A stretch of DNA of 64,000 bases from Alphaproteobacteria bacterium (GCA_016722515.1 JADKJE010000001.1:434001-498000), one strand, 5' to 3'; counted from the stretch's first letter, positions 44,517 through 53,846 are shown. Made by a program: numbers and translations. Notes: generated by a model from the sequence alone, not told the origin.

Positions 44517-46355
44517 TTAAGCAGGGTGTGTCCCACCAACCAATTGCTCAACTAACGCTTTTAATGCATTTTTTGTTTGCACAATCAGATCACGATTTTC
44601 GCTTTCCAAGGTTTGTTGAAGGCATTGTCTATATTCTTCAACGTGTTCATACTGCTGAACTGATAAACGGTTCTTTAATAATCCAAGCCATTGTTCTACT
44701 TCATCAATGGTCTGCCTGGCCTCAAGCCTTGATTCAATCAGCAATCGCTGCCGATGGTCCTGCTCATTGTGAGCAAATGACTCTTTCAAAATGGCAATGA
44801 TTTCCTGTTCAGTCAGACCATACGTTGGCTTCACTTCTACCACTTGTTCAATCCCTGTCATTTCTTCCCTGGCGCGAACCGTCAGCAACGCATCGGCATC
44901 TACCTGGAATGAAATCGTTACCCTGGCTTTTCCGGCGTGCATCGGCGGAATGCCCCGTAAGGTGAATTCGGCAAGTGACCTGCAATTGGCAGCTTTTTCC
45001 CGTTCACCTTGGACCACTTTAATTTTAAGAGTGGACTGGCCATCCTGATAGGTAGTAAATACCTGCGATTTTGATGCAGGTATCGGGCTATTGCGAAAAA
45101 TAAGTTTTTCGACGAGTCCTCCCATGGTTTCTATCCCCAGGGATAGTGGCAATACATCCAGTAACAGAGTTGAACCACCTACCGTTAATGCGTGCGCTTG
45201 AATGGCCGCGCCAAATGCTACCACCTGCTCAGGATGCAAACTGGATAAAGGTTCTTGGGCAAACATCCGCGATACACTCTCCCTAACAAGGGGAACATAG
45301 GTAGATCCACCCACGAGTACGACACGATGGATATCACTTATATCCAATTCCTGCTCAATCAATACCACCCGCACAAGATGCAGTGTTTTCTCAACCAGCG
45401 GCGCAATGAGCCTTTCAAATAATGCCTTGCTGAGAACAACCTCATACGATTGCCCGGCATAATTAAATTGCACAACCGTATCTACATGGTGCGAAAGTTG
45501 CTCTTTAGCATCACGGGCAATGGCCATCAGATAGCGGATAGTTTCATCAGACGGAACGTGACTTACATGAATGGATTGAAGCAAATATTCAACAATCTGG
45601 TGATCAAAATCATCGCCACCCAACACCGTATCCCCAGCCGTGGCAATCACTTTAAATACGCCTTTTTGCAAGTGGAGCAGGGAAAAATCAAACGTACCCC
45701 CACCTAAATCATACACCGCATAAAGCCCCTCTTCCTGCTGGTCTAAACCATAAGCAACAGCAGCGGACGTAGGCTCACTAAGCAACCTCAACACCTCAAT
45801 TCCGGCCAAGCGGGCAGCATCTTTTGTAGCCACACGTGCCGCATCATCAAAATAAGCCGGCACCGTAATAACGGCCTGCGTCACTTCATGGCCTAAATGT
45901 TTTTCAGCCCGCTCTTTGAGACTAGCCAAAATCACCGACGACACTTCAATCGGCGTTACTTTTTTATCGCCAACCTGAAGCCTCACCACCGACTCTTTCG
46001 TATGCGAATCGTCTTCATCTATTTTATAAGGCAAATGGCCGCCAATAGCGGGGATATCTTTAATACCCTTTCCCATTAAGCGCTTAATGGAGGCAACAAC
46101 ATGGCTCTTACGGTGATAAAGTTGTTCTTTTGCTTCATAGCCAACATGAGGGATATTGGCATGTTCATACGATACGACCGAAGGTAACGTCACACGACCT
46201 TGATCATCGGCAATAGCAACCGGGTTACCTTGAGAATCAACGTAAGCAACCAACGAGTGGGTCGTGCCAAGATCTATCCCGACCGCGTTTAGAGGCCGTG
46301 CAGACTCGTGATTGAGTAACGTTGTTTTAGGTTCCTGAATCTGTATGGGCTGCAT
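44517..46355 (-). CDS. hscA: Fe-S assembly chaperone HscA (Hsp70 family)
   Basis: The 612-residue product has the Hsp70 ATPase domain (GIDLGTTHSLVAYV near 26-39, AVITVPAYFDDAARVATKDAARLAG, YDLGGGTFDFSLL, VVLVGGSTYVP) and the substrate-binding domain (DVLPLSLGIETMGG). Length equals that of HscA rather than DnaK, which has a longer lid. It acts with HscB on the LPPVK motif of IscU to release the cluster. It starts 8 bases after hscB. The ankyrin gene follows on the same strand after 298 bases, where fdx would be expected. Confidence 0.95.
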   Translation of the reverse strand: MQPIQIQEPKTTLLNHESARPLNAVGIDLGTTHSLVAYVDSQGNPVAIADDQGRVTLPSVVSYEHANIPHVGYEAKEQLYHRKSHVVASIKRLMGKGIKDIPAIGGHLPYKIDEDDSHTKESVVRLQVGDKKVTPIEVSSVILASLKERAEKHLGHEVTQAVITVPAYFDDAARVATKDAARLAGIEVLRLLSEPTSAAVAYGLDQQEEGLYAVYDLGGGTFDFSLLHLQKGVFKVIATAGDTVLGGDDFDHQIVEYLLQSIHVSHVPSDETIRYLMAIARDAKEQLSHHVDTVVQFNYAGQSYEVVLSKALFERLIAPLVEKTLHLVRVVLIEQELDISDIHRVVLVGGSTYVPLVRESVSRMFAQEPLSSLHPEQVVAFGAAIQAHALTVGGSTLLLDVLPLSLGIETMGGLVEKLIFRNSPIPASKSQVFTTYQDGQSTLKIKVVQGEREKAANCRSLAEFTLRGIPPMHAGKARVTISFQVDADALLTVRAREEMTGIEQVVEVKPTYGLTEQEIIAILKESFAHNEQDHRQRLLIESRLEARQTIDEVEQWLGLLKNRLSVQQYEHVEEYRQCLQQTLESENRDLIVQTKNALKALVEQLVGGTHPA

Positions 46356-46363
46356 GATTTCCC

Positions 46364-47005
46364 CTATGACATGTGTTTTATCAATTGCTGCCTGGCATCC
46401 TTGACAATCTTACTGATATATTGAAGCGTAAGAGTCTCCTTGGCTGCTTCAGCCCAGTTTTTACTGGAGAATGCGTCGTGTAATGCCTGTTCTAATTTTT
46501 TTTCTTTCTGTTTTAAATCAATGATTAATTGATTGAGGCCTGCAAAATCCTTTGCTTCTGCAACGGCTTCCCGTAATTCCATGACTTCCATTAATAACGC
46601 CGGATTTTTGCTGATTGCCAATTCATCATTATCCATCCATACGCCAAAACGATTCAGTAAATGGATCGCACGTTTGATGGGAGAAGAAAGGATGAAATAA
46701 GCATCATTGACATGCGTAATGTAATCAAGCGAACGCTCTTTATCAGAGGCGGAGCGGTTAGCAAATTGGTCGGGATGAACTCGCTGCTGAATCTCTAGAT
46801 AATGTTTTTCAAGGACCTGACTATCAACATCAAAGGTTTCAGGAACATCTAATAATTCAAAATAAGAACAAGCCTGCGGATCGATAAAGATCTTGCACTG
46901 TGAACATTGAGCTGCCTCTGCTGTCAAGGATCTTCGACAATTCCAACAGATTTCTTGCTGATTAAACACTGAATGATTCACCACAACCGCACCTCGCCTT
47001 TTCAT
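46364..47005 (-). CDS. hscB: J-domain co-chaperone HscB with N-terminal zinc-finger-like motif
   Basis: The product (213 residues if started at 47005) has a J domain with HPD at 77-79 (RVHPDQFANRSASDKER) and the C-terminal three-helix IscU-binding domain. Before the J domain lie two CxxC pairs, CWNC (20-23) and CSQC (34-37), a four-cysteine motif known from mitochondrial HSCB and absent from E. coli HscB. The 47005 start overlaps iscA by 44 bases and has no good ribosome site; in-frame GTG codons at 46984 or 46981, preceded by GAGGT, are plausible true starts and still keep all four cysteines. Confidence 0.92.
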   Translation of the reverse strand: MKRRGAVVVNHSVFNQQEICWNCRRSLTAEAAQCSQCKIFIDPQACSYFELLDVPETFDVDSQVLEKHYLEIQQRVHPDQFANRSASDKERSLDYITHVNDAYFILSSPIKRAIHLLNRFGVWMDNDELAISKNPALLMEVMELREAVAEAKDFAGLNQLIIDLKQKEKKLEQALHDAFSSKNWAEAAKETLTLQYISKIVKDARQQLIKHMS

Positions 47006-47312
47006 TAGGATTTTTAAAGGTAAAGCCCGACTTCATTTGCTCTTCAACATAATCCATCTGCGTGCCAATTAAATACATAACAGCCTTGGGATCTATCAAT
47101 ACATGGATCGCACTTTCTTCATTAGAAAACTGGTAGGTTACCTCTTCATCAAACGATTGTTTTTCGTCAACAAATTCTAATTTATAACTAAGTCCAGAAC
47201 AGCCACCCTTATCCACGCCAACACGTACCCCATAGGTAGGTTTGCCGCGTGAATCAATCAGGTTTTGCACCTGTTTGGCTGCCGCTTCGGTGATAGTCAT
47301 GATTTGCCGCAT
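46962..47312 (-). CDS. iscA: A-type Fe-S carrier IscA
   Basis: The 116-residue product has the three cluster-ligand cysteines of A-type carriers: Cys38 in GGCSGLSY, and Cys108 and Cys110 in CGCGESFSV. It carries iron or [4Fe-4S] clusters from IscU to targets. It lies 2 bases after iscU and probably overlaps hscB. Relatives usually begin near MTITEAAAKQV, so Met5 may be the true start. Confidence 0.96.
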   Translation of the reverse strand: MRQIMTITEAAAKQVQNLIDSRGKPTYGVRVGVDKGGCSGLSYKLEFVDEKQSFDEEVTYQFSNEESAIHVLIDPKAVMYLIGTQMDYVEEQMKSGFTFKNPNEKARCGCGESFSV

Positions 47313-47314
47313 GG

Positions 47315-47698
47315 TTACGCATCCTGTTTATTTTTGAAATCCTGTAACGCAGCTTTGACCGCGTCTTCCGCCAGCATTGAACAATGGATCTTTACCGGTG
47401 GCAAATCAAGCGCTTCAACAATATCGGTATTTTTCAATTGTGAAGCCTGTTCAATGGTTTTGCCTTTGATCATTTCGGTTGCCAGTGAACTGGACGCGAT
47501 TGCCGAACCACAACCAAATGTTTTAAATTTGGCATCCGTAATAATACCATTATTATCGACTTCAATTTGCAGCTTCATCACATCGCCACAAGCAGGTGCT
47601 CCAACTAAGCCGGTGCCAACATTCTTCTGTGTTTTATCAAGTGATCCCACATTTCTGGGATGTTCGTAATGATCTTCAAGTGCTTTACTGTAGGCCAT
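47315..47698 (-). CDS. iscU: Fe-S cluster scaffold IscU
   Basis: The 127-residue product has all scaffold ligands: Cys37 with Asp39 (PACGDVM), Cys63 (FGCGSAIASSS), and His105/Cys106 in VKIHCSMLAEDAV. LPPVK (99-103) is the HscA recognition motif. It receives sulfur from IscS and iron to build [2Fe-2S] clusters. It lies 52 bases after iscS and 2 before iscA. Confidence 0.97.
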   Translation of the reverse strand: MAYSKALEDHYEHPRNVGSLDKTQKNVGTGLVGAPACGDVMKLQIEVDNNGIITDAKFKTFGCGSAIASSSLATEMIKGKTIEQASQLKNTDIVEALDLPPVKIHCSMLAEDAVKAALQDFKNKQDA

Positions 47699-47750
47699 GT
47701 GTGTCTCCTTAATGCTTGTTTTTAGTTTTTAGATTCCAGTCTTATCTTTC

Positions 47751-49010
47751 CTAATGGGCAGCCCATTCAATTTTACTGAGATCAATACCTTCTTGAACCA
47801 TTTCCCACAACGGACTCAGTTCACGCAGCCTCTCAACCGAACCACGCACCACTTTAATCGCATAATCAATTTGTTCCTCCGTGGTAAAACGTCCCAAGCC
47901 AAATCGAATCGATGTATGCGCCATTTCATCACTTAAGCCAAGAGCCCTTAGCACATAAGATGGCTCAAGACTGGCTGAAGTGCAAGCAGAACCAGATGAA
48001 ACGGCCAGATCTTTAATGGCCATAATCATTGACTCACCTTCTATATAGGCAAAACTAAGATTTAGGTTGCCAGGTATGCGTTGTGTTAAGTCGCCATTAG
48101 CAAACACATCTGGAATATGGTCAACGATGCCGTGATACAGTTTCATCTGTAATTGATACAGGCGAGCCGCTTCCATGGTCATCTCTTCTTTAGCAATGCG
48201 CGCGGCCTCTCCAAATCCCACAATCAAAGGCGTAGGCAAGGTTCCCGAACGCATGCCGCGTTCTTGGCCGCCACCATTAATAAGAGGTGTTAAGCGCACA
48301 CGCGGGCGACGCCTTACATACAGAGCACCAATCCCTTTGGGTCCATACATTTTATGAGCAGAAATACTCATTAAATCAATGTTCATGGCCTCTACATCCA
48401 GCGGAATTTTGCCAAATGCCTGGGCTGCATCCGTATGGAAGAATACACCTTTCTCACGGCACAATGCACCAATGTCTTTCAAAGGCTGAATCACGCCAAT
48501 TTCGTTATTCACTGCCATAATCGAAATCAACACTGTGTTTTCTTTAATAGCTGCTCGTAAGGCTTCCACGTTGATCAAACCATCTTTTTGTACCGGCAGA
48601 TAGGTAACTTCAAATCCTTCCTGCTCTAAATGCCTACATGTATCAAGAACGCATTTATGTTCGGTGACTACCGTAATAATATGGTTCTTTTTGTCCCCAT
48701 AAAAATGGGCAACGCCTTTAATTGCCAAATTATTGGATTCGGTAGCGCCTGAAGTAAAAATAATTTCTTTTTCATTAGCGCCAACTACCGATGCCACGAA
48801 TGTACGCGCTTGATCTTCCGCGGATTCAGCTTCCCACCCAAAAGCATGGCTACGTGAACCTGAATTACCAAATTTTTCTAAGAAGAAGGGTTTCATCGCT
48901 TCAAAAACACGCGGATCCATCGGCGTTGTTGCCTGATAATCCATATAAATGGGCAGTGACAACGACGACGCTCGATTGATGATCGCGGCTGAATCCTGGT
49001 TAACTGACAT
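47751..49010 (-). CDS. iscS: Cysteine desulfurase IscS
   Basis: The 419-residue product is a PLP-dependent class V enzyme. Lys220 (SAHKMYGPKGIGAL) holds PLP, and Cys343 in SSGSACTSASLEP is the persulfide-forming residue in the long group I loop. SGATESNNLAIKG binds the cofactor phosphate. It supplies sulfur to IscU. The order iscS-iscU-iscA follows on the same strand. It starts 15 bases after the second desulfurase gene. Confidence 0.97.
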   Translation of the reverse strand: MSVNQDSAAIINRASSLSLPIYMDYQATTPMDPRVFEAMKPFFLEKFGNSGSRSHAFGWEAESAEDQARTFVASVVGANEKEIIFTSGATESNNLAIKGVAHFYGDKKNHIITVVTEHKCVLDTCRHLEQEGFEVTYLPVQKDGLINVEALRAAIKENTVLISIMAVNNEIGVIQPLKDIGALCREKGVFFHTDAAQAFGKIPLDVEAMNIDLMSISAHKMYGPKGIGALYVRRRPRVRLTPLINGGGQERGMRSGTLPTPLIVGFGEAARIAKEEMTMEAARLYQLQMKLYHGIVDHIPDVFANGDLTQRIPGNLNLSFAYIEGESMIMAIKDLAVSSGSACTSASLEPSYVLRALGLSDEMAHTSIRFGLGRFTTEEQIDYAIKVVRGSVERLRELSPLWEMVQEGIDLSKIEWAAH

Positions 49011-49025
49011 ATATCCTCCTATGCT

Positions 49026-50219
49026 TTACGCATGTTGTTTTAATTCTTGGTTTGCTCTCACCTCCGCCAGGTGGCGTTTAGTCAACTGCATGTGATACAA
49101 TTGACGCCAGGCGGTGATGAATGTTTCGATGTCTTCACGGCAAGAAGCCGGCGTTAGGCTAATTCGTAGTGCTGTCTGTGCAATTTCTTTTGATATCCCC
49201 ATCGCCAACAATACCGGCGAAACGTCTACTTTTCCTGATGAACACGCAGCTCCACTGCTTACCGCAATATTAGCCAAATCAAAATGGATTAACTGGGTTT
49301 CATGTTTAACACCCGGCATCGTTAAGCAGCTCGTGTTAGGTAAACGCCATCGGTGCTGGCCAAACACTCTGGATTCTTTAGAAATCTCGGCAATACCCAC
49401 TTCAAGCTGGTCTCTCAAACTTGCCAAATTTTGAAATAACGCTGTCGTTCTAACGAGATGGCTGCATGCCACACCAAAGCCTCTAATAGCAGCAACATTT
49501 TCAGTGCCGGCACGAAAACGCATTTCCTGGCCACCCCCCCATTGAATGGCATGTAACGGCACAGATTTTTGGAAAACCAGCGCAGCTACCCCTTGCGTTG
49601 CCCCCATTTTATGTCCCGACAAGGTCATCATATCAACGCCAAGAACCTCTAAATCTACATCGATTTTGCCTACCGCTTGGCTGGCATCTGTATGCACAAA
49701 CGCATTATATTTTCTGGCAATATCCACGACATCCGTCAATGGCTGTATCACACCTGTTTCATTATTGGCAAGCATCACCGAAACCAATTTAATCGGTGCA
49801 TCTGATGTAGCCAACGCGTCCTCCAACGCTTCAACGTTAATCACTCCTGTTTCTAAAACAGGAATAATCGTTTTTGCTCCTGTATGTTGGGCAGGCTGTA
49901 GAACCGATGTATGCTCAATAGCCGAAGCAAACACATGGGTTGCTTGACCTAAACCTCTTAAGGCCAGATTATTAGCTTCCGTACCGCAGGAGGTAAACAC
50001 CACATGCGCCCCTTGAGCCCCAAGATATTGGCCTACCTGCGAACGGGCTTCTTCTATCACATACTTGGCATACGCCCCATATTGATGAATAGACGACGGA
50101 TTGAGCGGTCTGCGCAAATGCTCAACCACGGCATCCACGACTTCCGGTAAGGGAGCTAATGTAGCATTCGCATCTAAATAGATTGCTTTACTCAAATCAG
50201 CCATGGGTTGCTTCCTCAT
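49026..50219 (-). CDS. Second cysteine desulfurase (class V aminotransferase)
   Basis: The 397-residue product belongs to the same family as IscS, with the PLP lysine Lys204 (LSGHKMGATQGVAAL) and Cys326 in SSGAACSSGKVDVSP. The loop resembles the NifS/IscS-like second desulfurase found beside iscS in Rickettsiales and relatives. It overlaps the end of iscR by 23 bases (an inner ATG at 50204 still overlaps), so translation is probably coupled. Its partner could be another scaffold or tRNA thiolation; both are inferred. It has all catalytic residues, so it is not a decayed copy. Confidence 0.92.
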   Translation of the reverse strand: MRKQPMADLSKAIYLDANATLAPLPEVVDAVVEHLRRPLNPSSIHQYGAYAKYVIEEARSQVGQYLGAQGAHVVFTSCGTEANNLALRGLGQATHVFASAIEHTSVLQPAQHTGAKTIIPVLETGVINVEALEDALATSDAPIKLVSVMLANNETGVIQPLTDVVDIARKYNAFVHTDASQAVGKIDVDLEVLGVDMMTLSGHKMGATQGVAALVFQKSVPLHAIQWGGGQEMRFRAGTENVAAIRGFGVACSHLVRTTALFQNLASLRDQLEVGIAEISKESRVFGQHRWRLPNTSCLTMPGVKHETQLIHFDLANIAVSSGAACSSGKVDVSPVLLAMGISKEIAQTALRISLTPASCREDIETFITAWRQLYHMQLTKRHLAEVRANQELKQHA

Positions 50220-50712
50220 GAAAATCAGGCACTAATGATACGTGTCTGTCGTGATTGATACCTTGAATTGTTTGTGGCGAATCAAGGCTACCAAATGGAT
50301 CGATCCTTCGTTTGCACACATCTTCCAAACTAACCATCTTTAGATATCGGTAAATCTGATTGCCAAGCGCTTCCCATAAATCATGAGTCAGGCATTTGGC
50401 TTTTTCCTGCAAACAACCATCTCCCTTGGATTCACAGCGTACCATGGCAATTTCCTCTTCCACAGCACACATAATGTCGGATATCGAAATGAGATGGGGT
50501 TCGCGGTTCAAGCGATAGCCTCCACCAGGTCCTCGGGTAGATAAAACAAGATCGTGCCTACGTAATTGGGCAAATATCTGCTCAAGGTAGGAAATTTGAA
50601 TTTCTTGACGCACTGCAATATCCGCTAAGGTAATAGGCTGGCCACTTAGACCATTCTTGGTCAAATCAACCATTGCCATAACCGCATAACGTCCACGTGT
50701 TGTCAGTCTCAT
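50197..50712 (-). CDS. iscR: Fe-S-sensing Rrf2-family regulator IscR
   Basis: The 171-residue product has the Rrf2 winged helix (ADIAVRQEIQISYLEQIF, LVLSTRGPGGGYRL) and three cluster-ligand cysteines, Cys93, Cys100 and Cys107. In the IscR family the [2Fe-2S] form represses the isc operon, relieving repression when clusters are scarce. A candidate binding site lies at the cysE promoter (51557-51581). cysE precedes it by 7 bases, and the second desulfurase overlaps its end. Confidence 0.95.
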   Translation of the reverse strand: MRLTTRGRYAVMAMVDLTKNGLSGQPITLADIAVRQEIQISYLEQIFAQLRRHDLVLSTRGPGGGYRLNREPHLISISDIMCAVEEEIAMVRCESKGDGCLQEKAKCLTHDLWEALGNQIYRYLKMVSLEDVCKRRIDPFGSLDSPQTIQGINHDRHVSLVPDFHEEATHG

Positions 50713-50719
50713 AAAAGCC

Positions 50720-51433
50720 CTATTGATTCTTCCCGCTGTCTTTTGATACGGAATGCTCGATAGATCGGTATGCTTCCAGTTCTTCGAGCCGTTGACATAA
50801 CAGCGCTATTTCTTTTTTAACATTATCCAGCAATTGCTGCGATGGATCCCCCATCGATCCGTGAATCAAACCATAAGCATCAAGCTTATCCTCTTCATCA
50901 TTCGCGGGTTTGCATTTTTCGACTGGCTTGGCGGGGATACCCACCATGGCCATACCATCAGCGACATCCTTAACAACAACGGCGTTAGCACCTATTCTTG
51001 CTCCTGAACCGATATGGATGGGTCCTAAACATTTGGCACCAGCCCCAATCACCACATGATTTCCTACCTGCGGATGGCGCAAAGACCCTTTTTCTGCGAC
51101 TGCAGAAGTACCACCTAATGTAACTCCATGATAGATAGTAACATCATCACCTACTTTTGAGGTTTCACCAATCACCACTCCCATACCATGATCGATAAAA
51201 ATATGACGCCCCAATACCGCACCTGGATGAATTTCAATCCCCGTAAACATTCGCGACACATGAGCCAGCAACCTGGCTAACAAAAGCAGTTTCCATTTCC
51301 ACAAGCGATGAGCCACGCGATGAAAGAACACAGCATGGAACCCGGGATAGCAAAGTATCACCTCAAGCCGCGACCGCGCAGCCGGATCCCGGTGATAAAT
51401 AGAGTTAATATCTTCGACAATGCGTTTAAACAT
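50720..51433 (-). CDS. cysE: Serine O-acetyltransferase
   Basis: The 237-residue product has the N-terminal helical domain (VEDINSIYHRDPAARSRLEV) and a left-handed beta-helix of hexapeptide repeats (GIEIHPGAVLGRHIFIDHG, VVIGETSKVGDDVTIYHGV). His81-type catalytic residues are in FIDHGMGVVIGE. It makes O-acetylserine for cysteine synthesis, the substrate of the desulfurases encoded next. It is the first gene of the isc run; AAGG lies 6-7 bases before the ATG. Similar to the short CysE proteins adjacent to isc genes elsewhere in alphaproteobacteria. Confidence 0.95.
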   Translation of the reverse strand: MFKRIVEDINSIYHRDPAARSRLEVILCYPGFHAVFFHRVAHRLWKWKLLLLARLLAHVSRMFTGIEIHPGAVLGRHIFIDHGMGVVIGETSKVGDDVTIYHGVTLGGTSAVAEKGSLRHPQVGNHVVIGAGAKCLGPIHIGSGARIGANAVVVKDVADGMAMVGIPAKPVEKCKPANDEEDKLDAYGLIHGSMGDPSQQLLDNVKKEIALLCQRLEELEAYRSIEHSVSKDSGKNQ

Positions 51434-51556
51434 AAATACCTTTGCAATGAAAAACTTTGACTTTTGAATAAAAATCCGTACATTAGTCTGCCTTGCACGG
51501 TTTTGGAAACAAAGCTGTTATTGATGTTTTTCGCTGGGTCCAGATATATTTTTATA

Positions 51557-51581
51557 ATAACCAAGCAAAATAGTCAAGAAT
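51557..51581 (-). promoter_or_regulatory. Candidate IscR type 1 site overlapping the cysE-isc promoter
   Basis: On the minus strand the right half reads ATTCTTGACTATTTT, close to the type 1 IscR half-site (SYYGACT), followed by GCTTGGTTAT, a much weaker second half. By my count about 20 of 25 positions agree with the degenerate consensus. TTGACT within it also serves as a -35 box with TATAAA 15 bases further, so binding would block transcription. One half is poor, so confidence is moderate. Confidence 0.4.
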
Positions 51582-51689
51582 TATAAGTTACAGAATCCCT
51601 TCCTTGACAGCATGAGGGGAATATGTTACGGATTTTTGACAATTGGTTGGGTTTTTATCAGTTTAAACGCGTGAGTGAAGGAAATAAAC

Positions 51690-52397
51690 ATGGCTGAGGT
51701 TATTATTCCAGGACCTGAGGGTCGTCTTGAAGGACGCTACCATCAATCGTCAATTAAAAGAGCGCCTGCCGCAGTTGTTCTACACCCGCATCCGCAGCAT
51801 GGCGGAACCATGAATAATAAAGTAGCCTATAACCTCTACCATCAATTTGCCAATGCAGGTTATTCGGTCCTTCGCTTTAACTTTAGAGGTGTAGGCCGCT
51901 CTCAGGGTAAATATGATGAGGGTGTCGGTGAATTGGCCGATGCAGCTGCTGCACTTGATTGGTTACAAAATGAAACACCTGATGCAGGTTCTTACTGGGT
52001 AAGTGGATTTTCCTTTGGTGCCTGGATTGCGATGCAATTACTGATGCGACGCCCTGAAATTGAAGGATTTGTTTCTATTTCGCCTCCGGCACATAAATAT
52101 GATTTCTCCTTTTTATCGCCGTGCCCTTCCCCAGGCCTTATTGTTCAAGGCGATGCTGACAGCGTCGTGGATGAAGAATATGTGGCTAAACTGGTTGATA
52201 AACTGGTCAAACAACGGCGTAATGGTGATTCGGATATCGAATATCATGTGATCGCTGGAGCCGACCATTTTTTCCGTGAACGGATGAATGAGATGAATAA
52301 AACCATTCTGGAATATTTGTTGTCTAAGCAGGAAGATTCACCCAAAGAAAAGCCGGTGAAACGTGATCGCAGACGCAGGCAATTGCCAGTAGTTTAA
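51690..52397 (+). CDS. Alpha/beta hydrolase
   Basis: From ATG 51690 the product is 235 residues. It has an oxyanion-hole-type start (VVLHPHPQHGGTMNNKV), the nucleophile elbow GFSFG (the Ser in the middle), the probable acid in GDADSVVDEEY and the catalytic histidine in AGADHFF. The family includes the YSGA/COG2945 type, small esterases of unknown substrate. AAGGAAA lies 8 bases before the start, favouring it over the upstream in-frame ATG at 51675. A basic tail (KPVKRDRRRRQLP) ends the protein. It stands alone, divergent from cysE. Confidence 0.85.
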   Translation: MAEVIIPGPEGRLEGRYHQSSIKRAPAAVVLHPHPQHGGTMNNKVAYNLYHQFANAGYSVLRFNFRGVGRSQGKYDEGVGELADAAAALDWLQNETPDAGSYWVSGFSFGAWIAMQLLMRRPEIEGFVSISPPAHKYDFSFLSPCPSPGLIVQGDADSVVDEEYVAKLVDKLVKQRRNGDSDIEYHVIAGADHFFRERMNEMNKTILEYLLSKQEDSPKEKPVKRDRRRRQLPVV

Positions 52398-52729
52398 GGG
52401 TTGATTATTAAGAATGATAAGGGTATGGGCTATTAACTTCTCGCGCATACACCTAGAATCTTAGTTAGGCTCGTATCAAAAATGGTTTTTTCCACCTATT
52501 TTTTAGCATTACATCCCCCCGGAAGTTCCAGACGCTTTCTTTTTGTTTGGAGCCATGATCAATCCAGTGGTAATTGGTTTCGTGACCATGGATATTAGTT
52601 CGGGTTGACAATGCTTAAGATGACCATCGATTTGCTCAGCTGTACAGAAAATGCATCTATCTTTTCATATGCAACATCCTTTTGACTATCTGTTTGAACA
52701 ACAAACATCATAAGGTGTTGCACTTCATT
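52398..52729. other. Intergenic region with possible gene remnant
   Basis: The 332 bases between the hydrolase and anmK 3' ends contain no intact gene. On the minus strand a 38-codon frame (52711-52595) and an overlapping second frame that ends KKKASGTSGGM near 52510 could be two pieces of a short decayed gene, but I know no match. No terminator was found. Confidence 0.25.
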
Positions 52730-53833
52730 TTACAGGCCGCATGTTCCATAATAAGCAGCACTGGTCACTGGAGTCTGCGCACCAGTCGTTTTCTCAAAGG
52801 TAATCGGCAAGCCCAATAAGCATCGCACCGCCAAATAACCGAAGGCCTGAGCCTCAAGACCATCACCATCCCACGCCACTTTTTCACAAGGATCGACTGG
52901 ATGACCTAATAGTTGCCGCATGTGTTTAAGAATCGTTTCATTTAAACGCCCGCCCCCGCAGATCAACCACCGTTGGGGAACCTTTGGCATGAGCTCCTGT
53001 GCCTTGCAGATAGCATGCGCAGTAAATGCAGTCATCGTGGCTACAGCATCCTGAAAAGGCAAACCATCCACCAAGGATTCTGCATCAAAGGTATGCCGAT
53101 CAAGCGACTTAGGATAAGTCTGACTAAAATAAGCATGCTGCAATAATTGATCCAGAATCGGTTGATGAATGCGCCCTTTGGCAGCCGTTTCACCAAAATG
53201 GTCATACGTCTGCCCCGTATGTTTAAACATGATATCATCAATATGGGCATTTCCAGGACCGGTATCAAACGCAAGGATAACCCCGTCCTCATCGCTGCGA
53301 TCAATATACGTCACATTGGCAACCCCACCAATATTAACGACTGCGACTGTTTTTTCTTTAAGATCCCGACACAAGGCTGCATGGTAGACCGGAACCAGTG
53401 GAGCCCCCTGGCCTCCCGCAGCCATATCACTTCGTCTAAAATCTGCGATGACAGGGATTTTATGAGCTTGATAGATCTTAGCCGCATTCCCCATTTGCCA
53501 GGTTAAGCATTCTTGAGGACGGTGAATAATTGTCTGTCCTGGAAAGCCGATAACGTCAATATCTTGGCATGTTAATTTGGCCGATTCTAAAAGGACGTTA
53601 ATCGCTTTAATGTGATAGCGTGTAACAACATCTTCCAAAAACAAAACATCTTCCTGCATGGGATTCTTGATTAGGGCACGCAACCGGCTTCTTAATTCAT
53701 ACTCGTACGGAAGAACGATACCAGGGTTACATTTAGAAACAGACACCCCATCGGTTTCAATCAACGCGACATCAACTCCATCCATAGAAGTCCCACTCAT
53801 CAAACCAATGGCACGGTACATTTTTTTATCCAT
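52730..53833 (-). CDS. anmK: Anhydro-N-acetylmuramic acid kinase
   Basis: The 367-residue product has the sugar-kinase motif GLMSGTSMDGVDVALIE (10-26), VAVVNIGGVANVTYI and the catalytic Asp190 in FDTGPGNAHIDD. The segment usually GxHGQT in the family reads GFPGQT (96-101) here; whether this matters I cannot say. The enzyme phosphorylates and opens the 1,6-anhydroMurNAc ring produced by lytic transglycosylases such as MltB, allowing its recycling. It lies 13 bases after the upstream kinase gene on the same strand. Confidence 0.93.
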   Translation of the reverse strand: MDKKMYRAIGLMSGTSMDGVDVALIETDGVSVSKCNPGIVLPYEYELRSRLRALIKNPMQEDVLFLEDVVTRYHIKAINVLLESAKLTCQDIDVIGFPGQTIIHRPQECLTWQMGNAAKIYQAHKIPVIADFRRSDMAAGGQGAPLVPVYHAALCRDLKEKTVAVVNIGGVANVTYIDRSDEDGVILAFDTGPGNAHIDDIMFKHTGQTYDHFGETAAKGRIHQPILDQLLQHAYFSQTYPKSLDRHTFDAESLVDGLPFQDAVATMTAFTAHAICKAQELMPKVPQRWLICGGGRLNETILKHMRQLLGHPVDPCEKVAWDGDGLEAQAFGYLAVRCLLGLPITFEKTTGAQTPVTSAAYYGTCGL

Positions 53834-53846
53834 CGTTCACTCTTTT

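Noticed and set aside
44399..44800. 133-codon plus-strand frame over the hscA 3' end
   Set aside because: Overlaps conserved hscA sequence; no ribosome site or known product.
51612..51630. Possible fourth copy of the repeat core (TGACAGCATG)
   Set aside because: Only about 10 bases match and flanks do not; chance similarity.
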